NCBI GenBank assembly: GCA_028724885.1
Contig: JAQYTJ010000055.1
Span: forward strand, 1-64,000
Length of the DNA stretch: 64,000 nucleotides
Direction: 5' to 3'
Origin: Bacteroidales bacterium
GTDB taxonomy: Bacteria > Bacteroidota > Bacteroidia > Bacteroidales > UBA932
The notes beneath the pieces are model-generated. The model did no database searches and was not told the DNA's origin. It saw only the letters and a list, made by a program, of their open reading frames with translations. Made by a program: the position numbers and the translations under genes. Below are positions 8,605 to 17,947 of this stretch, in pieces (the first letter of the stretch is position 1; every line of letters begins with the position of its first letter).

Positions 8605-11600
8605 TTAGAAGGTGATTTTTACGTTCACGCCGATGTTCCGGGTAGACGGAAGCATGAAATAATCGATGCCCTGGTAATAGTTGCCTGTGCTGGCCACCGC
8701 CTCCGGGTCGAAAGGGGCGTGGTTATAGAGCATCAGCAGGTTGCGGCCGATGAGGGAGGCTTGGATTCCCATTGCGTTCCGGAACCATTTCCTCGGTAGC
8801 TGCCAACTGATGTAGGCCTCTTGCAGGCGTACATTGGTCGCACTGTAGGTATAATACTGAGGCAGACCGCTTGAGGAGCCGATTGCGGCGTACCAGGTCT
8901 GTGGATCCACGTAGAAGGTGTCTTCCACGAGCACCGAACCGCGGTTGCGTGCTTCGGATGAGGCTGCGGACACACCGTATTGGTCAAGGGCTGCCTGGGT
9001 CGCCGAATAGACGATGCCGCCGAGGCGGGCGGACAGTAGGGCCCCGATGGTGAATCCTTTGAACGATAAGTCGTTCCGCCAGGCGAGGTTGGCTTTCGGG
9101 AAAACGCTGCCGAGCTTGATGTCTGGCAGGTTGTCCACGGTCACCAGAGCACCGGCAGGGTCGATCTCTATCTGAGCTTTGTCGTCGCGTTTCAACCCGC
9201 TGTTTGTGTACAGATCTCCGAGTGTGCCGTCTTTCTTGAGAATGAACTTGGCCTTGCCTAGCCCCTTTATTTCGAGGCGGTTCTTCGTAATGAGTTCTCC
9301 GGTCTCGGGATGGACGTAGTTGTCCACGAGGCGGCGGATCTTATTTTTGTTGGTGCTGAGGGTGAAGCCGGAATCCCAGCTGAAATTCCCCCAGGTATGG
9401 TCATAGCCCAGCGTCAGTTCCAGTCCTGTGTTTCTCACCGATCCAGTCTGCACGTATATCGTGGAATAGCCGGAAGAAACAGAAATCTGCGGGTCGAAGG
9501 TCTGGTTGTAAGTGTCAGCTCGATACCAGGTCAGGGCAAGGCTGAAATCCTTCCAGAGCCTGAGGTCGAGTCCAGCTTCCCAGGATTCCGTCCGTTCCGG
9601 ATAGAGATCCCCAATCGGGTAGTGGGTCTTGGGCTTCCAGGTCTGGGTGGTCTCGTCATAGGAGTATGTCAGTGAGGTCAGGTGCCTGGTGTATGGCATT
9701 CCGACGGAGCTGTAGGCCGTGCGAACCTTCATCAGATCAAACTGCTCGGGCATCCGGAACATTTGCGAAAGGACGGCGGAGAGGCCGACCGATGGGTAGA
9801 AGAATGACGACTGTGGGGAGTTCGCAAGCTGGGAAGCCCAGTCGTTGCGTCCAGTGATGGTCAGGTAGAGTATGCTCTTCCAGCCGATTTCCGCACTGGC
9901 GAATACGGATTGCGTCTGCTCCTCCCAGCCAGTCTGTCTGGCTTTTTTCTTGGCGTTGTCCAGGTCGAAGACATTGAACACGTTCGGAATGCCGTTCTCG
10001 CGGATCGGCCCCCTGTAGCTGAGTTCGTCGAAGCGAGTGTCCGTAATGCTTGCGCCGAGGTTGGCCACGATTGACCAGTCCCCAAAGCGTTTGTCCACGT
10101 TCGCAAGCAGGTCGGCGTAGGTCTGTGCTTCTTCCGATTTGGAAACTGTGTAGTGGCCTTGGGTGCTGCCTTCCGTGAGGGTGCTGATGGTGCTGGCATA
10201 GAGCTTCTGCTCGAAGCGGCCTGCGGCGTTATCCACGCGAATGCGGCCGGACAAATCCAGCCAGTCGAGCACCTTCCAGGTTGCGGAGGCGGACAGCATG
10301 TATCGTTTCTTGCCTGCATCCCGGAGGTTCCGGTATGCGATCCAGTATGGGTTCTGCATGCGGAGGTCGCCCTCTCCCTGCGGCCAGTACTGCGTCTTGA
10401 TGAGCCGCGCCGGATCCCAGCGTTCGAAAATTTTGGCGTTTTCGAAGTCGTCCCCGCGCGGGAAAAGATATGCCGGAACCAAAGGGTTCGAATACACTCC
10501 TTGGTTGGTCATGTTCCGGTCGTCCTGAACGATGTAGCTGGCACCTACGTCAAGTTTCACCTTGTCCCTGAAAAAAGATGTCGTGTTGCGGAAGGTGAAG
10601 TTGTAGCGGTTGTAGCGGTTGTTAGGGATGAAGCCCGTAGAGTTGACTGCAGCGGTGGAGAAGAAGGTCTGGTTCCGTTCGGTGCCAGTAGAGAGGGTGA
10701 AGGAGTTTGTGAATACGTTGCCTGTGCGGAAGAAGTCTTCCGGAGTGTAGCCCTTGCGAGCGGCTTCGGGGAGCTTCGGGCCCCAGCTAAGGATCGTGGA
10801 TCCATACGCATTGCCCCGGCTGCCGGTGCCATATTCATTCTGAAAATGCGGTAGCACAAAAGGACGGATCCATTCGGTGTTGCTGGAGAAGGTGATCTGA
10901 GGCTTGCCGGTGAGGCCGCGTTTGGTCGTGATGACGATGGCTCCGTTGGCGGCTGTGCTGCCGTAGAGTGCGGCTGCGGCGGCTCCTGTCAGGACAGACA
11001 CGCTCTCGATGTCGTCCGGGTTCAGGTCAGCGATGGCTTCCGTGAATCCCCGGGAGCCGAATTCCGTGTCACCTCCTCCGCCGAAGTTGTGCATCGGGAT
11101 GCCGTCGATGACGTAGAGGGCGTTGCTGGACTGCTGGATGGATTTCGAGCCGCGCATGATCACTTTGGAGGCACCCCCCACGCCGGCGGAGCTTTGGTTG
11201 ATGGTGACGCCGGCCACCTTGCCGCCCAGGGCGTTGATGAAGTTTGCGTCCTTGATCCGGACGAGATTGTCCGCCTTGACCTGCTGCACGTTGTAGCTTA
11301 GCGCTTTCTCCGCCCGGCGTATGCCGAGGGCGGTGACGACCGTCCCTTCCAGGGCAATGGAGCCTTCGACCAGGACAATTTGCAATGAAGCATGGTTTCC
11401 AACCGCGATTTGCTGGGACTCATATCCAAGACAATTGATTTCCAGCATGCTCCGGGCATCGGTTACTTCCATTGAAAACCGTCCGTCCTGATCGGTCTGG
11501 GTGCCGTTTTCCGTCCCCTGCTCCAGGATTACGGCTCCCGGGACAGGCTGTCCGGCTCGATCCCGGATCGTACCCGAGACCTTGCGGACATCCGCTTTCG

Positions 11601-11931
11601 CCCGGTTGGACAGGTAAATATGGAAGCCCTCGATGGAGTAATGGATGTCGAGGGGCGCAAACAGGGTCTCGCAAACATTTTCCACCGTTTCATTCCGGAC
11701 GGAAATGCTGACTGTCCTAGAGAGATCGACGCCTTGGTTCGCAAAGAGATAATGTGTCTGTTGCTTGATGCTCTCCAACGCTTGAGCGAGCGGGGCATCT
11801 TCCAGATGCATCGTGATCCGCGTACGTTGTTCCTGAGGCCAGGCCTTGACATCCGGGGCGGAAGCGGACAATGCGAGCAAAATACAAAGAAGACTGCAGA
11901 GTGCCTGCAGAATACTCGGAATTTTATTCAT
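8605..11931 (-). CDS. susC: SusC/RagA TonB-dependent transporter with N-terminal STN domain
   Basis: An 1108-residue outer-membrane barrel. In order: signal peptide (residues 1-30), an STN signalling domain at about 38-112, a CarboxypepD_reg-like beta-sandwich at about 117-195, a TonB plug at about 205-335 with the RGSKSIQQSSNALYVIDGIP block, then a 22-strand barrel to the C-terminal aromatic residue. The STN domain is the part that contacts a FecR-type anti-sigma factor, and a fecR-like gene lies directly upstream, so this is a trans-envelope signalling transporter that takes up glycan and reports its presence. It is the first gene of the operon. Confidence 0.95.
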   Translation of the reverse strand: MNKIPSILQALCSLLCILLALSASAPDVKAWPQEQRTRITMHLEDAPLAQALESIKQQTHYLFANQGVDLSRTVSISVRNETVENVCETLFAPLDIHYSIEGFHIYLSNRAKADVRKVSGTIRDRAGQPVPGAVILEQGTENGTQTDQDGRFSMEVTDARSMLEINCLGYESQQIAVGNHASLQIVLVEGSIALEGTVVTALGIRRAEKALSYNVQQVKADNLVRIKDANFINALGGKVAGVTINQSSAGVGGASKVIMRGSKSIQQSSNALYVIDGIPMHNFGGGGDTEFGSRGFTEAIADLNPDDIESVSVLTGAAAAALYGSTAANGAIVITTKRGLTGKPQITFSSNTEWIRPFVLPHFQNEYGTGSRGNAYGSTILSWGPKLPEAARKGYTPEDFFRTGNVFTNSFTLSTGTERNQTFFSTAAVNSTGFIPNNRYNRYNFTFRNTTSFFRDKVKLDVGASYIVQDDRNMTNQGVYSNPLVPAYLFPRGDDFENAKIFERWDPARLIKTQYWPQGEGDLRMQNPYWIAYRNLRDAGKKRYMLSASATWKVLDWLDLSGRIRVDNAAGRFEQKLYASTISTLTEGSTQGHYTVSKSEEAQTYADLLANVDKRFGDWSIVANLGASITDTRFDELSYRGPIRENGIPNVFNVFDLDNAKKKARQTGWEEQTQSVFASAEIGWKSILYLTITGRNDWASQLANSPQSSFFYPSVGLSAVLSQMFRMPEQFDLMKVRTAYSSVGMPYTRHLTSLTYSYDETTQTWKPKTHYPIGDLYPERTESWEAGLDLRLWKDFSLALTWYRADTYNQTFDPQISVSSGYSTIYVQTGSVRNTGLELTLGYDHTWGNFSWDSGFTLSTNKNKIRRLVDNYVHPETGELITKNRLEIKGLGKAKFILKKDGTLGDLYTNSGLKRDDKAQIEIDPAGALVTVDNLPDIKLGSVFPKANLAWRNDLSFKGFTIGALLSARLGGIVYSATQAALDQYGVSAASSEARNRGSVLVEDTFYVDPQTWYAAIGSSSGLPQYYTYSATNVRLQEAYISWQLPRKWFRNAMGIQASLIGRNLLMLYNHAPFDPEAVASTGNYYQGIDYFMLPSTRNIGVNVKITF

Positions 11932-11993
11932 ACATTTGTATAATGGTTAGTAATAAGTTTCAATGATGTTCCAGTCATGTGCTTGTTGCTATG

Positions 11994-12028
11994 GCCTGCG
12001 GATATTCACGGTATCCGCAGGCTTTTTT
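11994..12028 (+). terminator. Strong hairpin with T6 on the plus strand
   Basis: GCCTGCGGATA and TATCCGCAGGC form a perfect 11-bp stem around a 7-nt loop, followed by T6. It sits between the stop of fecR and the start of susC, but the T-run points along the plus strand, opposite to both genes. Confidence 0.8.
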
Positions 12029-12029
12029 A

Positions 12030-13001
12030 TTAGTGGATGTAGAGGGTGTCGCCGTCTCGCTCGTAGCGGAAGTCGGCCAGGTGCTGCAGAACGCGAAGCG
12101 CGTAGTCGATCCCATCGTTGATGCGGATTTCGCCGCTTGTGCAGTGTAGCACGGGAACGTTGGCGCATTCGATGACGATGCGGATGCCAAAGGCATTCTC
12201 GAATTCTCGCATCAATTCTTCGAAGCTCCGTCCGCCAATGTCGAGGATGCCTTGGGTCCAAAGGATATGCTTCCGGACATCCTGCGCCTCTTTCTGCAGG
12301 TGTCCGCCGACGAGGTTCACGGTCTCATCAGGCTTCATCATTAGTTCTTCCGTGCCGTTGCCAACCTTGACGGAGCCTTTGACAAGGGCGACGGAAAAAA
12401 TGCCGGCAGCCGGGTCGGCATCCACGTTGAATTCTGTTCCCAGCACTTCGACATCAGAGGCGAAAGTCTTTACTATGAATGGTTTGTCTGGGTCGTGCGT
12501 CACGGAGAAGTAGGCTTCTCCAGTCAGACTGACGGTTCGGTTCTTCCGGGAGAAAGCCATTGGATAGCGCAGGCTTGCACCCGAATTCAGTTTTACGCTG
12601 GTGCTGTCTGGCAGAATGAAATCCATCTGTTGTCCGGCCGGAACCCGGACTTCCGCCATCGTGTGAGAGAGCTGGCTCTGAACAATGCTGCCTATGATGT
12701 GTACTGCTCCAAACGCAATTGCAAAGGCGGCAGCGACACTTGCGGCGGCTAGGGCGGCGGTGCGCAGGATCGGCTTGCGGCGATTCCGGGCGGCCGGCCG
12801 GAGGCGGTCGGTCTCCGGCCGGATGTCATGCAGGACGAGTGCCTGGTACACGTCGAACGTCCTGCGGAAGCGTTTCCGGTTCGCAGAATCCTCTTTCAGC
12901 CAATCGTTCAGCTGCATTTCCTCTTCCGGAGAAGTATCGCTCCGGAAGTACTTGAACAGCATCTCATCAGAGATTCTTTCATGGTTTTCCCTCTGGGTCA
13001 T
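12030..13001 (-). CDS. FecR-family anti-sigma factor
   Basis: A 323-residue FecR/PupR-type membrane anti-sigma factor. The MTQRENHERISDEML start (13001) is chosen over the longer ORF. An N-terminal cytoplasmic sigma-binding region with DEMLFKYFRSDTSPEEE and NDWLKEDSANRKRF precedes one transmembrane helix at about 85-108, then the FecR periplasmic domain with VPAGQQMDFILPDSTSVKLNSG and the C-terminal DUF4974-like part. It should hold the ECF sigma factor inactive until the SusC STN domain signals substrate. It is oriented with susC and divergent from the sigma gene. Confidence 0.93.
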   Translation of the reverse strand: MTQRENHERISDEMLFKYFRSDTSPEEEMQLNDWLKEDSANRKRFRRTFDVYQALVLHDIRPETDRLRPAARNRRKPILRTAALAAASVAAAFAIAFGAVHIIGSIVQSQLSHTMAEVRVPAGQQMDFILPDSTSVKLNSGASLRYPMAFSRKNRTVSLTGEAYFSVTHDPDKPFIVKTFASDVEVLGTEFNVDADPAAGIFSVALVKGSVKVGNGTEELMMKPDETVNLVGGHLQKEAQDVRKHILWTQGILDIGGRSFEELMREFENAFGIRIVIECANVPVLHCTSGEIRINDGIDYALRVLQHLADFRYERDGDTLYIH

Positions 13002-13147
13002 GGTCGATGTGGTTTGTGGCAGCGTAAGGCGTTTGTTCCTATGTGCTTTACTTATTAAGCGTCTGGGCGAGGAAGTCTGACGCAAAAATTTCGTATAATT
13101 TGTAATCCTGCCAGAAACGTCGTATTTTTAATTGCTGGAAAAAAGAC

Positions 13148-13708
13148 ATGCCTGATGGAAAATCCCATATTTCCGACGATTCACTGATGTCGCTGCATAA
13201 GGAGAGGGAGCGCTTCGTGCTGCTTGCTCTGTCCTTCGTGCGGGATCGTGAGGTTGCGGAGGATTTGGTGCAGGAAAGCCTGCTCTATCTGCTGGAGAAC
13301 CAGGAGCGGATTGCGGACCGGAACTTGGCGGGCTATTTTTCCAAGGTCGTGATGAACAAGTGCTTGGACCTGCTGAGGCGGATGCGCCGTCGGGGCGAGA
13401 TCGAGGGTCAGATCCGTAACGGAGCTCTGCTGGATGAGTCGATCGCCATCCTTTCTGGGAAGGTCTCCGAGGATGCAGCTCTGCAGGTAGACATGAGCGG
13501 CCGGATAGAAGCCTGCCGGAAGGCACTGCCATCCCTGGCTTTCAAGGTGTTCATTGCCAGCCGGGTCGGTGGGATGACGCATCGGGAGATCGCAGAGGAG
13601 TTTGGGATCGCCCCAAGGCGCGTGAACACTGAAGTGCAGCGTGCGCTATCGGTGTTCCGGAAAGAATTTCAGGACTATCTCCAGAACTCGGCTCAGCCGG
13701 TGCCTTGA
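13148..13708 (+). CDS. ECF RNA polymerase sigma factor, Bacteroidetes family
   Basis: A 186-residue ECF sigma factor. Region 2 (about residues 20-85) contains the conserved DREVAEDLVQESLLYLLEN, and region 4 (about 125-175) carries a helix-turn-helix with GMTHREIAEEFGIAPRRVNTEV. It resembles the Bacteroidetes sigma-70 factors that pair with FecR-type anti-sigmas and switch on Sus operons. The gene is divergent from fecR with 146 bp between the starts; the shared spacer probably holds promoters for both. The target promoters cannot be read directly, but the susC operon is the obvious candidate. Confidence 0.92.
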   Translation: MPDGKSHISDDSLMSLHKERERFVLLALSFVRDREVAEDLVQESLLYLLENQERIADRNLAGYFSKVVMNKCLDLLRRMRRRGEIEGQIRNGALLDESIAILSGKVSEDAALQVDMSGRIEACRKALPSLAFKVFIASRVGGMTHREIAEEFGIAPRRVNTEVQRALSVFRKEFQDYLQNSAQPVP

Positions 13709-13823
13709 CTGGAGCAGCACTGGTCTCAGGCAGCTTGCATCGGGAATATCTCTTTCGTTTGGTCTCTCATATTGCTTCCTGGACGAGAGTGAATGATTCA
13801 TTTGAGAGGCCGTGGAAATGGTA

Positions 13824-14696
13824 CTATTCAATTTTCATGACATCTAGGTCAACTAGGCCTGGAATGCCCATGACCACGGCCTTGTCACTTACCTGCCAGA
13901 TCTTCCATGGCTCGCAGCCTGGCTGCTGCTTCCTGTAATGAGCTACCCAGACGGAATATTCATTGACGATTCCTTCGCAAAGATTGTCCTTGATGAAGGA
14001 CGAACTTGCGTAGACGATAGGTTTTTTCCCATATTCTTTTTCAATCGCCGTCAGCCATTGCAGAACCCTCTGGTTCAGAAGCTCCTTGGAGCAGCCTTGG
14101 TGGATGGTCTCGATGTCTAGTGCCGGTGTCAGGTCATTTGGCCGCAGTTTTCCAACGGTCTCGATGAAGTTCTCGGCCTGAAGCTCTCCGTCTTTAGAAC
14201 TTCGGAAGAAGTGGTAGGCCCCTCGCTTGACGTTTGCCTTTCCAGCTTCTCTCCAATTTGTCTTAAAGTCGCAGTCCTTGAAAGTTGCGCCCTCGGTCGC
14301 CTTGATATAGACGAAACTCACAGGCTTTATATTCATTGCCCTATAAGGGTCCTTGACAGTCCTCCATCTGCGATCGGTCATCACATAGAGCGAGTCCCAT
14401 ATGATCGGCCCATCGTTATTATGGGAGATGTCTATGCCATAATGCCAGTCTCCCTGAGGCACCTTGGCACCATATTCTTTATTGAAACTGAAATGCTGGC
14501 TTAGCAGAATGACGATTAAAGCGGCTACGACTGCTATCGCAGCAGCCTGCCATACAGAAACCTTAACGACCTTCTTCCTACTCTTCCTGGCCATAGGCTT
14601 CCTAGTTCCAGCTTTTTTAGACACCGCCTTTCTTGTGGGAGCTTTCTTTGCAGCTGGCATCGTCTGGAACGTTGAAGGTTTGCTTTTTTTCGTCAT
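13824..14696 (-). CDS. GH25-family lysozyme-like muramidase, membrane-anchored
   Basis: A 290-residue protein when started at MTKKSKPS (14696). A strongly basic, alanine-lysine-rich cytoplasmic tail (about 1-50) leads to one membrane helix (WQAAAIAVVAALIVILL). The GH25 barrel follows: YGIDISHNNDGPIIWDSL at the start, FVYIKATEGATFKD, then TPALDIET near the catalytic site and WVAHY and KIWQVSD late. GH25 enzymes cut the beta-1,4 bond between MurNAc and GlcNAc of peptidoglycan using Asp and Glu; DIE is present. It stands alone, with 81 bp to the divergent rubrerythrin gene. A role in wall turnover is likely. Confidence 0.88.
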   Translation of the reverse strand: MTKKSKPSTFQTMPAAKKAPTRKAVSKKAGTRKPMARKSRKKVVKVSVWQAAAIAVVAALIVILLSQHFSFNKEYGAKVPQGDWHYGIDISHNNDGPIIWDSLYVMTDRRWRTVKDPYRAMNIKPVSFVYIKATEGATFKDCDFKTNWREAGKANVKRGAYHFFRSSKDGELQAENFIETVGKLRPNDLTPALDIETIHQGCSKELLNQRVLQWLTAIEKEYGKKPIVYASSSFIKDNLCEGIVNEYSVWVAHYRKQQPGCEPWKIWQVSDKAVVMGIPGLVDLDVMKIE

Positions 14697-14723
14697 TGCA
14701 ATTGATTTTTCTGCAAAAATAAT

Positions 14724-14731
14724 TAAATTTG
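14724..14731 (+). promoter_or_regulatory. Possible -7 element for rubrerythrin
   Basis: TAAATTTG matches the Bacteroidetes -7 consensus TAnnTTTG and lies 47 bp before the ATG. No TTTG -33 box is seen at the expected distance. Confidence 0.45.
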
Positions 14732-14777
14732 TTGAAGACAATTCAGCGAATTAATTCAATATCTAATATCGTTTATC

Positions 14778-15317
14778 ATGGAACTAAAAGGATCTCAGAC
14801 AGAAAAGAATCTGCACACTGCGTTTGCTGGCGAGAGCCAGGCTCACACAAAGTATCTTTATTACGCATCAAAAGCCGCTAAAGATGGCTACGTTCAGATA
14901 GGCAAGCTTTTTGAAGAAACCGCTCGCAACGAGAAAGAACATGCTAAGATATGGTTCAAGATACTCCATGGCGGTGAGATGCCAACGACGGAGGTGAATC
15001 TCGAGGATGCTGCCACCGGTGAAAATTACGAGTGGACTGACATGTATGCCGGTTTCGCCAAGACTGCAAAAGAAGAAGGCTTCGATGACATTGCCTTCTT
15101 ATTCTCCAGCGTAGGGGCCATAGAGAAAACCCATGAGGAAAGATACAGGAAACTGCTTAAGAATATCCAGGATGCTGTAGTTTTCTCTCGTGATGAAGAT
15201 TGCATATGGGAATGCTCCAATTGCGGCCATATCGTCATTGGCAAGAGGGCTCCAGAGGTCTGCCCTGTCTGCAAACACCCTAAGAGCTATTTCCAATTAA
15301 AAGCCAATAACTATTAA
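14778..15317 (+). CDS. rbr: Rubrerythrin
   Basis: A 179-residue rubrerythrin: N-terminal ferritin-like four-helix domain with a di-iron site ([31 protein letters not shown]) and a C-terminal rubredoxin-like domain binding one iron through two CxxC knuckles (WECSNCGHI and [11 protein letters not shown]). It reduces hydrogen peroxide in anaerobes using electrons from reduced rubredoxin or NADH-dependent partners. Length and motifs are standard. It is followed 13 bp later by a C1 peptidase gene, so the two may be co-transcribed. Confidence 0.97.
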   Translation: MELKGSQTEKNLHTAFAGESQAHTKYLYYASKAAKDGYVQIGKLFEETARNEKEHAKIWFKILHGGEMPTTEVNLEDAATGENYEWTDMYAGFAKTAKEEGFDDIAFLFSSVGAIEKTHEERYRKLLKNIQDAVVFSRDEDCIWECSNCGHIVIGKRAPEVCPVCKHPKSYFQLKANNY

Positions 15318-15330
15318 CCATTCTTTATTC

Positions 15331-16518
15331 ATGAAAAAAATATTTGCGCTTGCGTTGCTGGCTTCGATGGTTCTCCCATTGTCAGCCCAAACTAAGAAAG
15401 CCGTTCTTCCAGAGTATAAGTTCACTGTAGTAAAGGAAAACCCTATCACTTCGGTCAAGAATCAGAACCGTTCTAGTACCTGCTGGTGTTTCTCCACCAT
15501 CGGTTACATTGAGTCAGAGATCATTCGTCAGAAAGGCATAAATGACACTACTCAGTATCCAGACCTTTCGGAAATGTTCGTGGTCTCCCATTCCTATAAG
15601 GATAGGGCCGACAAGTATGTGCGTACAGATGGAAACATTGGCTTTTCGGCTGGTTCCGAGTCAGGAGACGTTTTTCATGTCATAGAAGACTACGGCATAG
15701 TGCCTCAAGCTGCCATGCCTGGTCTTCAGTCCCTCCCGATTCATGGTGAGCTGGATGCTACTACGAAGTCCTTCGTGGATGTAATCGTTAAGAATCCTAA
15801 CAAAACCCTTTCACCGAACTGGAAGAAGGCTTTTGACGGCATCGTGGACAGTTTCCTTGGCAAGGTGCCGGAGACTTTCGAGTACAATGGCAAGACTTAC
15901 ACGCCTGCCCAGTATAGGGACGAGCTTGGAATCAAAGTTTCCGATTTCGTATCGCTGACATCGTTCACGCACCACCCATTCTATTCTTCGTACATAATGG
16001 AACTGAGCGATAACTGGAGATGGGACAGCGCATACAATGTTCCTATCGACGAACTCATGGATGTGCTTTATTCCGCAATTAATAATGGCTATACGGTAGC
16101 ATGGGGCACTGATGTAAGCGAGTCGGGCTTTAACAGGGACGGAATCGGCGTCCTGATTGATGACTCTAAAAAGCCTACTGCGGGTTCTGACCAGACTCGC
16201 TGGACCGGAGATGCTGGAGATAAGGCGCAGCCTAAGCAGGAGGAATTTCCTGCAGAGATTGCCGTGACGCAGGAGTCACGCCAGCAGTGGTATGACGAGA
16301 AAAACACTACCGACGATCACGGAATGCAGATTTTCGGCCTTGCGAAGGATCAGAACGGAAAGGATTTCTTCATGGTAAAGAATTCCTGGGGCGAGACGGG
16401 CAAGTATAAGGGAATATGGTACTGCTCTGATGCCTTCGTGCGTGGCAAGACCTTGGAAATCACTGTTCATAAGGATGCTCTGCCAAAGGATCTGAAGAAG
16501 AAGCTTGGGATTAAATGA
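15331..16518 (+). CDS. Secreted C1-family cysteine peptidase (PepC/bleomycin hydrolase-like)
   Basis: A 395-residue papain-superfamily peptidase of the aminopeptidase C type, but with a cleavable signal peptide (MKKIFALALLASMVLPLSAQ). The catalytic residues are visible: Cys51 in SSTCWCFS, His330 in DDHGMQIFG and Asn351 in VKNSWGETG. Cytosolic PepC enzymes have no signal, so this is a periplasmic or exported version, as is common in Bacteroidetes. It overlaps pssA by 4 bp. A second, longer secreted homologue lies at 51.8 kb. Probably trims peptides; substrate unknown. Confidence 0.9.
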   Translation: MKKIFALALLASMVLPLSAQTKKAVLPEYKFTVVKENPITSVKNQNRSSTCWCFSTIGYIESEIIRQKGINDTTQYPDLSEMFVVSHSYKDRADKYVRTDGNIGFSAGSESGDVFHVIEDYGIVPQAAMPGLQSLPIHGELDATTKSFVDVIVKNPNKTLSPNWKKAFDGIVDSFLGKVPETFEYNGKTYTPAQYRDELGIKVSDFVSLTSFTHHPFYSSYIMELSDNWRWDSAYNVPIDELMDVLYSAINNGYTVAWGTDVSESGFNRDGIGVLIDDSKKPTAGSDQTRWTGDAGDKAQPKQEEFPAEIAVTQESRQQWYDEKNTTDDHGMQIFGLAKDQNGKDFFMVKNSWGETGKYKGIWYCSDAFVRGKTLEITVHKDALPKDLKKKLGIK

Positions 16519-17264
16519 GCATTCGCAAATACATACCGAACACCATAACTTGTGCGAACATCCTGTGCGGTGCTGCTGGTATTGTATTTGCGTTCAGCGA
16601 TTCGCTTGAATCATCTTTTATAATGATGCTCGCCGCCGCCGTCTTCGACTTCATGGACGGTCTGGCGGCGAGGTTCTTGAAGGCATATTCAGACTTCGGC
16701 AAGGAGCTGGATTCTTTATGCGACGTGGTGAGCTTCGGGGTTCTGCCTTCGGCTATGCTGTCGCGGCTTTTCATGCCATCCGCTTTGTCTGTTTGCGGCC
16801 ATGTCGGCGGTACGATTCTTGGCCTCATGCCTTTGCTTCTAGCCGCTTTTTCGGCGCTGAGGCTTGCAAAGTTCAACCTTGATGAGCGTCAGCACGATAG
16901 TTTCTTAGGCCTGCCTACCCCTGCAGCCGCAATGCTTTGCGGCTCGCTAGCCGCTTACGTCAGCGTCGCTCCTGGCGGCATCCTGGCCTCTTGGTGCAGG
17001 AATCTTGCATTCATTCCCTTGCTCACGGTGTTGCTGTGTGCATTGCTTGTGAGCGAGATTCCGATGTTCTCTATGAAGTTCGGAACGAGCAAAGAGACTC
17101 CGATGAGAGAGAAAGCCAAACGCTTGGCATTATTGGCAGTCGCTGCATTGTCTGTGGCAGCTGCTGTGACTTTCGGACTTCGCTGGACGGTGATCCCAAT
17201 CATTAGTTTTACGGTCTACATAATCATTAACCTGTTTTTCGTCCTTTTCCCTCAAAGAGCATGA
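16515..17264 (+). CDS. pssA: CDP-diacylglycerol-serine O-phosphatidyltransferase
   Basis: A 249-residue integral membrane enzyme of the CDP-alcohol phosphatidyltransferase family. The signature D-x2-D-G-x2-A-R-x8-G-x3-D-x3-D is complete (DFMDGLAARF...GKELDSLCD). About six to eight hydrophobic segments follow. It makes phosphatidylserine, the precursor of phosphatidylethanolamine. The start overlaps the preceding stop (ATGA), and the gene overlaps the next by 4 bp, suggesting translational coupling. Confidence 0.95.
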   Translation: MSIRKYIPNTITCANILCGAAGIVFAFSDSLESSFIMMLAAAVFDFMDGLAARFLKAYSDFGKELDSLCDVVSFGVLPSAMLSRLFMPSALSVCGHVGGTILGLMPLLLAAFSALRLAKFNLDERQHDSFLGLPTPAAAMLCGSLAAYVSVAPGGILASWCRNLAFIPLLTVLLCALLVSEIPMFSMKFGTSKETPMREKAKRLALLAVAALSVAAAVTFGLRWTVIPIISFTVYIIINLFFVLFPQRA

Positions 17265-17902
17265 CAGGCGGTAAATATGTGATATTTTATGTCCATGGCA
17301 TGGGTGGGGGCAGAGACAGCCGAATTCCGGCCATTCTGAAAGATAGCCTGGGCTCTAAGTTCGAGGTTTTCATCCGCACTTACGATTTCGACCCTGAGGT
17401 TGCCACTTCACAGCTTGCTCAGTGGGTTTCCGAGGTGCATCCTGATTTGGTGATAGGTGAGAGCATGGGCTGTGTGCATGCCATAGCTTTGAGAGGCTAT
17501 CCTCATCTTTTCGTCTCCCCATCTCTGAATGCTCCGCTATATTTTCAAGCGATGGCTGTTGTAGATAGGATCCCTGGTCTTACGAAATTCTTTGACTGGT
17601 ATTATCGCCCTAAGCCTGGCGACAGACAGAGATTGCATTTTGATCCTTCTCTCTTGAAAAAATGGGCTTCATGCCGGAAGATGGCATTGCAAAACACAAC
17701 TTTTAATGGCAGCAAGGACAGCTTCTATGCCTTCTTCGGAACTAAAGACAAGTTCCGCCGCAGCGGAGTCGTTTCTGTAAGGACTTGGCAGAAATATTTC
17801 GGTGATGGTACTTACGCAATATACGAAGGCACCCATTTCATGGAGGAAGAATATATTCAAGCTCTTCTCATCCCAAAAATCTACGAGGTTTTAGGAATAT
17901 AG
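17261..17902 (+). CDS. Alpha/beta-hydrolase of the YqiA-like esterase type
   Basis: A 213-residue protein with an N-terminal FYVHGMGGG oxyanion-hole segment, a nucleophile elbow GESMGC at about residue 68, and a late GTHFMEEE that supplies a plausible catalytic His. It resembles small YqiA/YcfP-like esterases. It follows pssA with a 4-bp overlap. A different YqiA-type domain is found in the fusion at 28.4 kb. Substrate unknown. Confidence 0.7.
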   Translation: MTGGKYVIFYVHGMGGGRDSRIPAILKDSLGSKFEVFIRTYDFDPEVATSQLAQWVSEVHPDLVIGESMGCVHAIALRGYPHLFVSPSLNAPLYFQAMAVVDRIPGLTKFFDWYYRPKPGDRQRLHFDPSLLKKWASCRKMALQNTTFNGSKDSFYAFFGTKDKFRRSGVVSVRTWQKYFGDGTYAIYEGTHFMEEEYIQALLIPKIYEVLGI

Positions 17903-17947
17903 CACTTTTCGGTCCATTGCTCTTCGAACCCTGCGAACGCAGTAAAT

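Noticed and set aside
13824-14741. Longer start of the GH25 protein at 14741
   Set aside because: The first 15 residues ([15 protein letters not shown]) would put a hydrophobic patch before the basic tail and overlap the divergent promoter; MTKKSK is a better start.
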